A DNA stretch of 64,000 bases from Acidobacterium sp. S8 (GTDB taxonomy: Bacteria; Acidobacteriota; Terriglobia; Terriglobales; Acidobacteriaceae): positions 1 through 64,000 of the forward strand of contig NZ_LMUM01000027.1 of NCBI RefSeq assembly GCF_009765985.1, read 5' to 3'. The notes beneath the pieces are model-generated. The model had not been told where the DNA came from. It did not search any database and was given only the letters and a program-made list of their open reading frames with translations. The first letter of the stretch is position 1, and every line of letters starts with the position of its first letter. This document shows, one piece after another, positions 16,601 through 25,470 of this stretch. The translations under genes were made by a program, and so were the position numbers.

Positions 16601-16811
16601 TCACAAACTCGCTGAAGTTTGTGATCCGTCCTTCCATTTCTTTTGCGGAAAGGCCGTTATACGTCCAGATGACGGTGACGACTGGAATGTCGATGTTGGG
16701 GAAAACGTCAGTCGGCGTGGTCGCGATCGACGAGACACCGAGAACCAAGATGAGGATTGCCGCAACCACGAAAGTGTAGGGGCGCTTCAGAGCGAGCTTT
16801 ACTATCCACAT
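13635..16811 (-). CDS. RND-family efflux pump permease (HAE/heavy-metal-like superfamily)
   Basis: A 1,058-residue inner-membrane proton-driven transporter with 12 membrane helices and two large periplasmic loops. Seen are the first helix KRPYTFVVAAILILVLGV followed by TPTDVFPNIDIPVVTVIWTYNGLSAKEMEGRI, GLALAIGILVDDATVTIENIHRH (the proton-relay Asp pair in TM4), FFPAVDAGQIRLHVRAQPGTRVE at the second loop, and VMVYLLMVVNYQSW with GAIMSIGVATANSILLV in the C-terminal half. This composition resembles the MdtB/CusA-neighbouring branch found in many acidobacteria. The substrate is not predictable. GGAG lies before ATG. It is first in the pump-adaptor-channel-rrf2 operon. Confidence 0.93.
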   Translation of the reverse strand: MWIVKLALKRPYTFVVAAILILVLGVSSIATTPTDVFPNIDIPVVTVIWTYNGLSAKEMEGRITNFSEFVMAVVNDVKAIDSQTIKGASVIKISFQPQVHIDAAMAQVGAAVQSIKFRMPPGVNPPWILRFSASTVPIIQVSLSSDTLSESELYDYGLFRMRQQLSVVPGTLLPTPFGGVARQIMVDLDQNALLAKGLSPADVVTAINAQNLTLPSGSAKIGTREYSVSTNSSPIAALSLNDVPIKTINGSLVYMRDVAHVRDGWSVQQSVVRANGKTAVLMPIMKTGSVSTLDIVNQIKNDVLPASRAAAPKGMKISELFDQSVFVRASIKGVLREGIIAAGLTALMILLFLGSWRSTLIIAISIPLSILSSIIILSAFGETMNTMTLGGLALAIGILVDDATVTIENIHRHMDGQSLYEAVLIGASEIAAPTLVSTLTICIVFVSVVFLTGPAKYLFTPMALAVVFAMLASYILSRTLVPVMAHFLLGAENIAGHETGVEDSSLNRGFFRRLHDRFNEGYSWVQDRYTNTLRLVLGHKRISLIASIAIMSTAFLILPLVGRDFFPAVDAGQIRLHVRAQPGTRVETTKVLFSEVEAEIKKTIPPKELDLMIDNIGLTPETFDYAFGDGATISSADGEILISLDEKHHGPSEKYVKKLRSQLQKQFPDLTFFFQPADIVTQILNFGLPSPIDVQVQGYDPANYDIARKLRQRLAGVQGAVDVHLHQVVDAPDLHVDVDRVRAAQFGLTQEDVANSIYVSLASSVAVQPNFWFDPKTGFTYWVAAQTPQPTLNSINALQNTPIPLRTISNRSEVLGNMSTITPAVLPVNVNHHNGQPVFDIFANVQDSDLGSVAARVKRIVAEESKNLPPGTKIIVRGQVESMNEAFTRLGLGLTFAALMVYLLMVVNYQSWLDPFIIICALPGAFTGIVWALFLTQTTFNVPSLMGAIMSIGVATANSILLVTFANEVMRDKGEVPLEAAVTAGFTRLRPIIMTAFAMIVGMLPMALGLGEGGEQNAPLARAVIGGLTVATFATLFFVPLMFTLIHGRNASSQQEAA

Positions 16812-16853
16812 GATAGGTTCTCCATCAGACGTAAACGTTGAAAGGTTGACAAA

Positions 16854-16865
16854 ATGTGTTTATGA
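16854..16865. promoter_or_regulatory. Rrf2 operator candidate upstream of RND operon
   Basis: ATGTGTTTATGA, an exact 12-base match to the sequence in front of the rrf2 gene (10871-10882), lies 43 bases upstream of the pump ATG. The surrounding 16846-16870 stretch is AT-rich and contains TTGACA on the plus strand. The remaining gap to the SDR gene (to 17101) holds no recognisable gene. Confidence 0.5.
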
Positions 16866-17101
16866 AATATGCAAAATGGAGCACGGTTTGCTGCGTGTGG
16901 ACGAAACCGTGAAGCTCATCACAACGCTAAGGTTGCCACCAAGCCTGTCATTGGACTTGAGCCTAGGGAATCGCTTGGCCGGTGGATAGAAACAAAAGCT
17001 CAGATAGAGCCGTTTTCATCGCGGATCGCGGACTCGCCTTCACTTCGAGGACAGGGACTCGCCGCTTCGGATTGAAGCGGCGAGCGCCAGGTAATAAAGA
17101 G

Positions 17102-17833
17102 TTAAATCTGAGCGGTGCCGCCATCGACGAACAACTCGATACCGTTCACAAAGCTGGAGTCGTTCGATGCGAGGAACAAAGCGACCGTGGCGATTTCCTC
17201 CGGACGACCAATTTCCCCACGGGGCACGAGCGACGCGAACATTGCCTTCGCATCCGGACCCAAGGGATCCAGAATCGGAGTATCAATGGTCCCAGGACTC
17301 AAGATATTCACTCGAATGTTGCGCTCCTTGAGATCTACGAGCCAGGTCCGAGCGAAAGATCGCACGGCAGCCTTCGTGGCGCTGTAAACGCTGAATGCCG
17401 GGAAGCCCTTGATGCTGGCAATCGAGCCATTCAAGAAGATCGATCCGCCGTCGGTGAACAGCGGAAGCGCCTTTTGGACGGTGAACAGGGTGCCGCGAAC
17501 GTTGAGATCAAAGTGCTTATCGAAGTGTTCCTCGGTGACTTCACCTATCTTCGCGAACTCTCCGAGGCCTGCGCTTGCGAAAAGGACGTCGATTTTTCCC
17601 TTTTCTTTCTTGACGATCTCGTAGAGACGATCAAGGTCGGCCAGCTTGGATGCATCGCCCTGGACGCCGGTGACATTGCGCCCAATCGCTTTGACCGCTT
17701 CATCGAGCTTGTCTTGGCGACGGCCTGTAATGAACACATAAGCGCCTTCCTCTACAAATAGCTTGGCAGTTGCCAAGGCCATTCCTGATGTTGCCGCAGT
17801 AATGACCGCGACCTTACCGTCTAATTTTCCCAT
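17102..17833 (-). CDS. Short-chain dehydrogenase/reductase (SDR)
   Basis: A 243-residue classical SDR, started at [24 protein letters not shown] with AAAGGA upstream; the ORF start at 17890 adds 19 poorly matching residues. The cofactor loop is [11 protein letters not shown], where the usual GxG is altered to TSGMA as in many SDRs of this type. Also seen are ASAG for the central strand, NGSIAS with the catalytic Ser, YSATK as Tyr-x3-Lys, and [15 protein letters not shown] after the second strand favours NADP. The gene is followed upstream by an EgtD-like methyltransferase on the same strand. The substrate is unknown. Confidence 0.9.
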   Translation of the reverse strand: MGKLDGKVAVITAATSGMALATAKLFVEEGAYVFITGRRQDKLDEAVKAIGRNVTGVQGDASKLADLDRLYEIVKKEKGKIDVLFASAGLGEFAKIGEVTEEHFDKHFDLNVRGTLFTVQKALPLFTDGGSIFLNGSIASIKGFPAFSVYSATKAAVRSFARTWLVDLKERNIRVNILSPGTIDTPILDPLGPDAKAMFASLVPRGEIGRPEEIATVALFLASNDSSFVNGIELFVDGGTAQI

Positions 17834-17962
17834 TGATTCATCCTTTCGCATTTCGAACACTGCTATCGGTTTTCCGTAGGTTGTCGACACGCATCAACAT
17901 AGATTCCGAGTCGTAGGATTAAGATTCAAAAATGACCGGTCGTCTATGACGCGACTGTTTTA

Positions 17963-18943
17963 CTACGCCGTTGCTAGGGCTAAAGCGAAGGAGCATGCGC
18001 AATCATGCCAAGTCTCCTTCATTGTGAAGCCTGACCAGATGAGCAATGATGCCAATGTTGCAAAGGTGAACTTGTAGCTGGACTTAGTCTGAATTGTCTC
18101 GTCCGTCCTGAATGCAAGATCCAGTCGTGGATAGCCGGCTACTGGGGGAATCGTGACGCCTTGAGTTGTCACCGACCGCAGGTGCATCTCAATCAAGGCT
18201 TCATGGCGGTTCCAGACGACTTTATGTGCAAATTGTTCCACTTTGAAGTTTGCTCCTAAAACCTTGTTCAGCCTTTCGAGGGCGTTTCGACTCAGGGCTT
18301 GATGGCAGCCCGATCGGTCGTCATAGGTAGACATGAGCGTTTCTTGGTCCTGGACGAGGTCAACGCAGAGAAGGAGTGAGTCGCCGCTTTCAAGTTGGCT
18401 ATGAAGATTGAGTAAAATGTCCTGAGCCTCCGGACGAGAGAATGTTCCAATGGCGGAGTTAGCCCAAATTGCCAACGTGCGGCCACCGTGCCAACGCTTG
18501 ATCTGATACGAGTCCTTGATCAGGTTCGCAACCCGCGGACGAGATACGACTCCCGGAATCTTGGACGCGATGTCAAACTCCGCGAAATCCAACGCGGCCC
18601 GTGAAATGTCGACTGGCTGGTAGAGCACCGATCCTTGACTGCGGACAAGAGATCCAAGAAGCAATCCACTCTTCGCTGCCGATCCTGCCCCGAGTTCGAC
18701 AATAGTCAAAGGGCGATATCCAGCAGCCATTCGAAGGACTTCGATCGCGTTGTGTTGCAACAGATCAGTCTCGGTTCGATTCGCGTGGTGTGCCGGGAGA
18801 CGCGCGATTTCATCAGACAATATGACACCCCGCTCGTCGTACGGCAGCCATGGTGGAAGCGTCTTCCTCGATGCTGAAAGACCCGTGTGGGCACCACGAG
18901 CTACAGCTTGGACGACCTCCGCAGATGCGTAGTCAGCGACCAT
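17963..18943 (-). CDS. EgtD-like (histidine-specific) SAM-dependent methyltransferase
   Basis: A 326-residue protein of the EgtD/Methyltransf_33 family. Visible features are LPPWLPYDERGVILSDEIARLPAHHANRTETDLLQHNA, the family N-terminal pattern, then the SAM-binding loop VELGAGSAAKSGLLLG, YQPVDISRAALD, LLLCVDLVQDQETL and the closing EALIEMHLRSVTTQGV with RTDETIQTKSSYKFT. EgtD trimethylates histidine in ergothioneine synthesis, but no egtB, egtC or egtE gene is nearby. The active-site residues that fix histidine specificity cannot be confirmed by eye, so another amine substrate is possible. AGGGAG precedes ATG. It is flanked by an SDR and a response regulator. Confidence 0.75.
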   Translation of the reverse strand: MVADYASAEVVQAVARGAHTGLSASRKTLPPWLPYDERGVILSDEIARLPAHHANRTETDLLQHNAIEVLRMAAGYRPLTIVELGAGSAAKSGLLLGSLVRSQGSVLYQPVDISRAALDFAEFDIASKIPGVVSRPRVANLIKDSYQIKRWHGGRTLAIWANSAIGTFSRPEAQDILLNLHSQLESGDSLLLCVDLVQDQETLMSTYDDRSGCHQALSRNALERLNKVLGANFKVEQFAHKVVWNRHEALIEMHLRSVTTQGVTIPPVAGYPRLDLAFRTDETIQTKSSYKFTFATLASLLIWSGFTMKETWHDCACSFALALATA

Positions 18944-19075
18944 ACCACTCCCTTAGCGCATCACTACCCGCGAACAGCAGGAACACGAGCAATGTGCTGA
19001 TTCTTCTTTGGGTCGAGCGTACGAGTCGGATCCATCCGGCGTATTGAATGAATCAATCGCTTTCGGCGATTAGCG

Positions 19076-19522
19076 TCATTCCGTGTATGGGAAGATACGG
19101 CCACCGGGTTGGCTGAGAATGGTTCTTATCTCCATAAGCAAGCAGGACGGATCAATCGGCTTGGATAGGAGCCTGAAGCTGAAGCCTAGACTACGCGCTT
19201 CGCAAAGCAGATCGGCCGTCTCAGCCTGTCCCGACAGAAGCAGTACCTTACAGGTCGGCCAGCGGGATGTCATTGTGATTGCAAGATGCACGCCGCTCAT
19301 TGTCGGCATTGCGACATCCGAAAGCAGAAGATGAGGAGCAGCCCGGACCGCTGCGCGGAGGGCCTCCTCGGGCACAGTAAACCAGGCTGTGCTGAATCCT
19401 GCATGAGTCAGAATTAAGAAGAGAGTCATGGCGATCAGGCGCTCGTCGTCGACCACGAAGACCAGGAGCTGAGAATCGACGGATTCATCCGTAGGTGAGA
19501 GTCGCTGAAACGCCTGTGACAT
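19076..19522 (-). CDS. Single-domain response regulator (receiver only)
   Basis: A 148-residue protein consisting of one CheY-type receiver domain (about residues 19-138). The acidic pocket is VVDDE, the phospho-acceptor Asp is in LLLSDVAMP, and the conserved Lys in LLSKPID. There is no output domain, so it should act by protein contact or as a phosphate relay. No histidine kinase is adjacent. The same layout (SDVAMPxMSGVHLAI) is frequent for orphan regulators in soil bacteria. It diverges from the tetR gene at 19731; the 200-base gap between them shows no further gene. Confidence 0.88.
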   Translation of the reverse strand: MSQAFQRLSPTDESVDSQLLVFVVDDERLIAMTLFLILTHAGFSTAWFTVPEEALRAAVRAAPHLLLSDVAMPTMSGVHLAITMTSRWPTCKVLLLSGQAETADLLCEARSLGFSFRLLSKPIDPSCLLMEIRTILSQPGGRIFPYTE

Positions 19523-19730
19523 ATCAATTGCTTTCCCCGCTGATTGGCATCTGCCAGGGAGGCATTGATGGAGATGCGAGTCTCGTGTTCAGCATGGCAT
19601 GAGATTAGGGGGCGCGTGAAATGGCGTATAGACAGATCGAATCGCTTTTGCCGGATATGAGCACCGTCCATCAGTGAGCGCGCAAACTCCCAGAAAGCTA
19701 ATCGACTATCATCAGGGATGTGGAGGCCGC

Positions 19731-20330
19731 GTGGCAAAACGTAATGTCGGCGAGAAGATTTTCGAAGCTGCCTCTCGCAGTTTTCATGAGTACGGCTACA
19801 ACGCGACTGGAATCCAAGAGATCGTAGACTCTGCAGGTGTTCCGAAAGGCAGCTTCTACGCTCACTACAAGAGCAAGGAAGCTCTCGGTCTCGAAGTCTT
19901 GAGGATTGACGCCGAGGCTACACTAAATAGTCTCGTGATGAATGAGAATTCACCGGCGCTTGACTCTCTCAAAGAACACTTCCGCCTCCTGGCTAACGAT
20001 TACTACAGATTTAAATATCGATCAGGATGTTTGGTCGGCGACTTTGCGTCTGAGTTGGCGAGCAATGCGAAGTTCCGCACAGCGAGTCTTGCGTATATGA
20101 ATGCTTGGGCGGCCAAGATCGAAGAGGCACTCCGCATCGCCCAGGAAGCGAAAGAGATTCCGAAGCAAAAGGATCCTGCAGTTCTATCTCGTTTTCTTCT
20201 CGCAGCATTCTTCGGTGCAGCTCTGAGAATCAGGCTGTTGAAGTCGCTCGTGCCCTTCGAAGAATTTATTGAAATTGCGTTCGGAGACCTCTTGATCAAT
20301 TCCAAACAGACAGCAGCCAAGGCGAAATAG
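19731..20330 (+). CDS. TetR/AcrR family transcriptional regulator
   Basis: A 199-residue regulator. GTG 19731 is chosen as the start because GGAGG lies 6 bases upstream and the protein then begins VAKRNVGEKIFEAASRSFHEYGYNATGIQEIVDSAGVPKGSFYAHYKSKEALGLEVL, the TetR DNA-binding domain at the expected offset. The ORF start at 19674 would add 19 residues without a ribosome site. The C-terminal half (RSGCLVGDFASELASNAKFR) resembles the TetR_C_6/AcuR-type ligand domain. It is convergent with the SDR operon that ends at 20337. Its probable target is that operon or the receiver gene, by position only. Confidence 0.88.
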   Translation: MAKRNVGEKIFEAASRSFHEYGYNATGIQEIVDSAGVPKGSFYAHYKSKEALGLEVLRIDAEATLNSLVMNENSPALDSLKEHFRLLANDYYRFKYRSGCLVGDFASELASNAKFRTASLAYMNAWAAKIEEALRIAQEAKEIPKQKDPAVLSRFLLAAFFGAALRIRLLKSLVPFEEFIEIAFGDLLINSKQTAAKAK

Positions 20331-20336
20331 AAGTTC

Positions 20337-20501
20337 TCAGCGTCTGCTACCTGCTATCGTCTGGCTCAATTCAAGTGTTTCCAAGGTAGGTGCGCTGAGG
20401 CTTTCCTTCCGGCAATCGTAACGGTCGCGCGGCGAGGCATCGAAGCTCGCTATAACGAAGGTGAGGATTGCCGGAAGGGTGGTTAGTATCAAAATTCCCA
20501 T
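20337..20501 (-). CDS. Small hypothetical protein with membrane anchor, 54 residues
   Basis: Not in the ORF track in this frame. ATG 20501 starts MGILILTTLPAILTFVIASF, a hydrophobic N-terminal anchor, then a charged tail with RDRYDCRKES. It lies 26 bases downstream of the SDR stop on the same strand, in an operon-like position, with a weak GAGAAAA ribosome site. It recalls the 36-residue membrane ORF next to the OYE gene in having a short hydrophobic head and a polar cysteine-bearing tail, but there is no clear sequence similarity. It may be spurious. Confidence 0.35.
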   Translation of the reverse strand: MGILILTTLPAILTFVIASFDASPRDRYDCRKESLSAPTLETLELSQTIAGSRR

Positions 20502-20527
20502 GACGTTTTCTCAGTAGAAGCAGTTGA

Positions 20528-21271
20528 TTAGAGGCCGCCGCTCGCGACGACAATCTCACCTGTCAACCACGCGGAATCTTCAGAAGCGAGAAAGATCGCG
20601 ACTGCTGCGATATCGTTTGGCTGGCCAGCACGGCCGAGAGGGGTCTGTGAAACCAGCCCCGTCTCAAAATCAGAGCCCATGACGCCTGTACTGTGGGTGC
20701 CTTCTGTCTCGACAAGCCCGGGGTTGAGAGAATTGACACGGATTTTCTTCGGCGCGAGTTCCTTTGACAGGACCGACGTAATCATGTCGACTGCGCCCTT
20801 GGTCGCCGTATACACCGCGCTCGTGGCCGGCTTCAGCCGCGTGATACTGGATCCAATATTGATGACGCTGCCACCTTCGCTCAGATGCTTTGCCGCTGCC
20901 TGGGTCGTCAGCAGCAGTCCGAGCACGTTGATGTTGAATTGCTTATGGAAGGACTCCTCAGTGATGGCCTCAAGCGGGGCGAATTCATAAACCCCGGAGT
21001 TGTTCACCAAAATATCCAAACGTCCGTAGTTCTTAATCGCGGCGTCGATGATGCCTGTAGCCTCGAGGGCCTTCGTGACGTCGCCGGATACCGCAACAGC
21101 CTTGCCGCCAGCCGCCGTGATTGCCGCCACGACAGTCTCAGCGCCCGACTTGCTGGAAGCGTAGTTAACCACCACCGAAGCACCTTCGGATGCTAACGAC
21201 TTTGCGATTGCGGCACCGATGCCCTTTGAAGCGCCCGTTACGACGGCGACTTTACCGTTGAGTTTGCCCAT
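20528..21271 (-). CDS. Short-chain dehydrogenase/reductase, FabG-like
   Basis: A 247-residue classical SDR started at MGKLNGKVAVVTGASKGIGAAIAK, preceded by GAGGAAAA; the ORF start at 21367 lacks support. Motifs are TGASKGIG, NYASSK after strand two (NADP-type), NNSG, NIGSSIT with the catalytic Ser, YTATK (Tyr-x3-Lys), and LNPGLVETEGT. It is a 3-oxoacyl-ACP-reductase-like enzyme with unknown substrate. It diverges from an ArsR gene at 21427, and a perfect 23-base palindrome lies between them, so ArsR control is very likely. Confidence 0.9.
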   Translation of the reverse strand: MGKLNGKVAVVTGASKGIGAAIAKSLASEGASVVVNYASSKSGAETVVAAITAAGGKAVAVSGDVTKALEATGIIDAAIKNYGRLDILVNNSGVYEFAPLEAITEESFHKQFNINVLGLLLTTQAAAKHLSEGGSVINIGSSITRLKPATSAVYTATKGAVDMITSVLSKELAPKKIRVNSLNPGLVETEGTHSTGVMGSDFETGLVSQTPLGRAGQPNDIAAVAIFLASEDSAWLTGEIVVASGGL

Positions 21272-21372
21272 GATGTTTTCCTCTATCCGTTTCTTCCTCG
21301 CTCGGCTATGACCCTCGCGTTGGACGCCCTCAAGTACGAGCTTTGTATGTGATGGGTGAGTTTTCAATAAGT

Positions 21373-21395
21373 TTCAATAGTTCATAACTATTGAA
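21373..21395. promoter_or_regulatory. Perfect palindrome between SDR and arsR genes
   Basis: Arms TTCAATAGTT and AACTATTGAA are exact reverse complements separated by CAT, and a further half-site TTCAATAA precedes them at 21363-21370. Position between divergent SDR and arsR-type genes is the classical place for an ArsR dimer operator controlling both. Confidence 0.75.
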
Positions 21396-21426
21396 CTAAG
21401 GAGATGATCTCGACTAGACTGACATA

Positions 21427-21813
21427 ATGAAGCCGCTCGTCCATCCCGCGTTGCGAGACATCACGGTGGAGGGTATCCTTCATGCACTCTCTGACCCCGT
21501 GCGGGTGGCGATCTACGCCGATATTGTGGGCTCGGACTGTTCACAGACCTGCTCCAATTTCGTCAACATTGTGGATAAGCCGGTTCCGAAGTCCACCCTG
21601 TCCGTTCACTTCAAAGCCCTGAGAGAAGCTGGCTTGATTCGCGGAGAACGTAGAGGAGTGGAGATGTATAACGTTTCGCGTTGTTCAGAGATCGACGGCC
21701 GATTCCCTGGACTGATCGCAGCGATCGTCAAGGCACATAACATTCAGTCAGAAGAAAGCCGAACCCCGAAGGTAAAGTCCGGTTCTCTCAAAAAAAGGCG
21801 TTTAGAGCGCTGA
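21427..21813 (+). CDS. ArsR-like winged-helix transcriptional regulator
   Basis: A 128-residue regulator with ILHALSDPVRVAIYADIVGSD, then PKSTLSVHFKALREAGLIRGERRGVEMYNVSR as the recognition helix and wing. The insert between them, CSQTCSNFVNI, carries two Cys residues that are spaced differently from the ELCVCDL metal site. The family act as dimeric repressors released by metal or small-molecule effectors. No strong ribosome site is visible. It diverges from the SDR gene over the palindromic site. A basic C-terminal tail (GSLKKRRLER) extends beyond the fold. Confidence 0.82.
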   Translation: MKPLVHPALRDITVEGILHALSDPVRVAIYADIVGSDCSQTCSNFVNIVDKPVPKSTLSVHFKALREAGLIRGERRGVEMYNVSRCSEIDGRFPGLIAAIVKAHNIQSEESRTPKVKSGSLKKRRLER

Positions 21814-22128
21814 CGATAGCGATCCTAAGCCTCCTCGTGGACCGCCGTATTGCATCAGGAGACTAGATTTGTCGATTTTAAGCATGATGCAGACGTTCAC
21901 AGATTTCTGTCTAAAGCGATCACTATAGGCATTTCTGACTCTTGCCTTTGCGCGGTAGATGCAGGGATGACAAGATCCGCCGGTTACGGCGAAATGATGC
22001 AAGATATCTCGAAACATCTAGCCTAAATTCGATGCGGGTCCTGAAGACACTCCTACGGCCACGACTGAGTCGCTGGCAAGGAGTTCGTGCTGGAATCTTC
22101 ATCCCGAGCCATTTAGGAGCAAACACTG
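21814..22128. other. Intergenic stretch, no gene seen
   Basis: About 315 bases between the arsR-like gene and folE. Short ORFs here are on the minus strand or lack start signals. The last part carries an AGGAG ribosome site for folE. No terminator hairpin, repeat or RNA gene was recognised. Confidence 0.5.
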
Positions 22129-22722
<594 letters not shown>

Positions 22723-22908
22723 AGCGGCCTTTACGCCAGCCCTTCGCGAATGAAAAGAGGTGTTCGAGGCCGGAAAACGACTTGCCTATTCGAAGGGGCA
22801 AATCTATCTTCGGGCGGTCGCGGCTGACTCATCCGGAGTTCCGTTGTCGGCTTGCTCTAGCTAAGTAGAGTCCCGTAGGGGGATAATTCAGGTGTCATAG
22901 GAGATTCC

Positions 22909-25233
22909 ATGCTTTCGCCTGAGTCTCGAACACGAACCGAAGCGTTCCTTGCCGTGGAACAGCGAACACTAAGGATGATCGGCGAGGGCGCGCCTCTGAA
23001 AGAGATTTTGAACGAGCTCTGCGTAGCGTTCGACACCCAAGTACCCGAGGGCCTATCCACGATCACCCTGAAAGACCCTGATGGAGAGTGGCTCATCCCG
23101 GTCGTTGGGCCGCGGATACCGAGTGTTTATGCAAAACGGTTTACGCGAATGCCCATTCAGCCAGGAGGGTCTTGTAACGCATCAGCTTTTTTCAAGAAAC
23201 GCGTTGTCATTTCTGATATCGCTACCGACCCTACGTGGCCCGAAGAGCATCGGCAGCCCGCAATTGACGCTGGACTAAAAGCCACCTTGTCACAACCGCT
23301 GCTCTCCTCGACGAACGATATTCTTGGAACGCTGGCGTGGTGGTACACCGAAACGCGAACTCCCTCGGCACAAGAGATCGAGTTGGTCGAGGCCGCTGGG
23401 CAGATAGTTCAGTCCACTATTGAGAGGGAACGGTCTGCCTCTTCGCTCAGAATGGCGCTCAAAGAGTCAGAGAAGTCAGCATCGGAACTCAAAACGCTCA
23501 TCGACACAATTCCGACTCTCGTTTGGTGTGGGAAACCTGACGGCTCAAGCGAATTCGTAAACCAGCGATGGATTGCGTACACCGGGCTCACCGCGCAAGA
23601 CCTATTGGGCTTGGGCTGGGCGAGAGTGATTCATCCCGACGATTACTTCGAACTGACGACGAAAGTGACCGATTCGTTTGCCACAGCCGAAACCTTTGAG
23701 GTTGAAGCGAGGTTGAAACGGCTTGACGGCGAATATCGTTGGTTTCTCCTTCGTTTCGAGCCGGTTCCGGGGCAGCTGAACAAGGTTGACAGGTGGTATG
23801 GCTCCGCTACTGACATCCACGTGATGAGGCAGGGACTGGAGACTGTACGCCAGGAGCAGGCCGAACTATGGAGGATGGTGGATTCAATCCCGGCCGCAAT
23901 CCACTTCATGGATGCACAGGGAAAAGTCTTATACGTCAATCAAGCCTCGCTTGAGTACACAGGGCTGCAAGCGAAGGATGCGGACGATCCAAATTTCCGC
24001 GACAAGATTTTTCATCCCGACGATGAGAAAGCACTTCGGGATTCGCGGAATAGGAGTTTCGCCGCGGGAGTTCCGTTTCAGCTTGAGACAAGGGCACGTC
24101 GGCGTGATGGCGTGTATCACTGGTTTCTTATTCACTACAAGCCTTTCTACGACGGTAGCGGGAAACTGATTCGCTGGTACGCAACCGGCACGGACATTGA
24201 AGACCGCAGAAGGGTCGAGAACATGGTTCGCAACGAGAATGTCGCGCTACGCGAAGACGTCGTTCGATCTTCCATGTTTGAAGAGATTGTCGGCTCGTCC
24301 GAAGCTCTGCGTAAAGTCCTTGTTCAAGTCTCAAAAGTCGCTCCAACCAGCGCTTCGGTCCTAATTTTGGGCGAGACGGGAACAGGAAAAGAGCTGATTG
24401 CACGAGCTATCCACAACGCGTCTCCCCGAGCGAAGAGAGCTTTCATAAAGGTGAACTGCGCTTCCATCCCCTCTGCACTGATCGCGTCCGAACTGTTTGG
24501 TCACGAGAAGGGCTCGTTTACCGGTGCTCTTCAGCGTCACTTAGGGCGATTTGAGTTGGCAGATGGCGGCACCATATTTCTTGATGAAGTTGGCGAACTC
24601 CCTACAGAAACTCAAGCTGTTCTGCTGCGCGTCCTTCAAGAACGACAATTTGAGCGAGTTGGTGGAAGCCAAACTATCTCTGTCGACGTGCGAGTCATTG
24701 CAGCGACAAATCGAGATATTGAGGCGGCAGTCGCCGAAGGTATATTCCGTCAAGACCTGTTGTATAGACTCAACGTCTTCCCGATTCAGGTTCCGTCCCT
24801 GCGAGAGAGAACGGGCGACATCCCCTTGTTGGTCGCATACTTGGTCGATCGATATGCCCACAAAGCCGGAAAGAAGCTTCGGAATATCAGCAAACAGACG
24901 ATGAGCCTATTCGAGTCATACTCGTGGCCCGGCAATATTCGCGAACTGCAGAATGTGATCGAGCGCGCCGTAATCTTATGCGATTCCGAAACTTTCTCAG
25001 CCGACGAGTCTTGGTTCAAGCAGGCTTTTTCAAAGCCGGGCATGACGCGCGTTCCTCTGCTCGAAGAACTCGTGGAACGCGAACGAGAAATGATCGAAGC
25101 GGCGCTGCGAGAATGCCATGGCATCGTGGGCGGCAAGAACGGCGCAGCCTCCAGACTTGGGATTCCCCGACAGACGCTAATCTCGAAGATCAAGAAGCTG
25201 GGGATCAATCAACACCGTTTCAAGGCTGTTTAG
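22909..25233 (+). CDS. Sigma-54-dependent activator with GAF and two PAS domains
   Basis: A 774-residue transcriptional activator. In order: GAF domain (about 20-165, GGSCNASAFFKKRVVISDIATDPTWPE), PAS 1 (about 185-300, LVWCGKPDGSSEFVNQRW...HPDD), PAS 2 (about 315-430, same pattern), then the AAA+ sigma-54 interaction module (about 455-690). The module has Walker A GETGTGKE, the loop GSFTGA (usual GAFTGA), Walker B GGTIFLDEVGELP and the Arg-finger region. A Fis-type helix-turn-helix (GAASRLGIPRQTLISKIKKLGI) closes the protein. Sensory input is likely cytosolic, by redox, light or a small ligand. No -24/-12 promoter was pinned down nearby. Confidence 0.92.
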   Translation: MLSPESRTRTEAFLAVEQRTLRMIGEGAPLKEILNELCVAFDTQVPEGLSTITLKDPDGEWLIPVVGPRIPSVYAKRFTRMPIQPGGSCNASAFFKKRVVISDIATDPTWPEEHRQPAIDAGLKATLSQPLLSSTNDILGTLAWWYTETRTPSAQEIELVEAAGQIVQSTIERERSASSLRMALKESEKSASELKTLIDTIPTLVWCGKPDGSSEFVNQRWIAYTGLTAQDLLGLGWARVIHPDDYFELTTKVTDSFATAETFEVEARLKRLDGEYRWFLLRFEPVPGQLNKVDRWYGSATDIHVMRQGLETVRQEQAELWRMVDSIPAAIHFMDAQGKVLYVNQASLEYTGLQAKDADDPNFRDKIFHPDDEKALRDSRNRSFAAGVPFQLETRARRRDGVYHWFLIHYKPFYDGSGKLIRWYATGTDIEDRRRVENMVRNENVALREDVVRSSMFEEIVGSSEALRKVLVQVSKVAPTSASVLILGETGTGKELIARAIHNASPRAKRAFIKVNCASIPSALIASELFGHEKGSFTGALQRHLGRFELADGGTIFLDEVGELPTETQAVLLRVLQERQFERVGGSQTISVDVRVIAATNRDIEAAVAEGIFRQDLLYRLNVFPIQVPSLRERTGDIPLLVAYLVDRYAHKAGKKLRNISKQTMSLFESYSWPGNIRELQNVIERAVILCDSETFSADESWFKQAFSKPGMTRVPLLEELVEREREMIEAALRECHGIVGGKNGAASRLGIPRQTLISKIKKLGINQHRFKAV

Positions 25234-25470
25234 TCCCCTTTACCCGCGCTGCGCACTGCTGTTGCGGTAGATCGGACTGAGCGTCAGACATAGCACGATC
25301 TCTCATCTTGGGATCGTTCGTCTTCGCATTTCATCAAGTTGCTTGTTGAGCTGAGTTTTCGGCACCTGCCGAGATATCGGCGCGCCTGCGCGCCTGCGAG
25401 TCCCTTATAAATCAATGAGTTGGCGAATGGCGTTCAACCTGCACGTAGTGGGATTGAGCGTTGTCCAAAC

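Noticed and set aside
16982-17761. 259-residue plus ORF
   Set aside because: Antisense to the SDR at 17102-17833, which shows all catalytic motifs.
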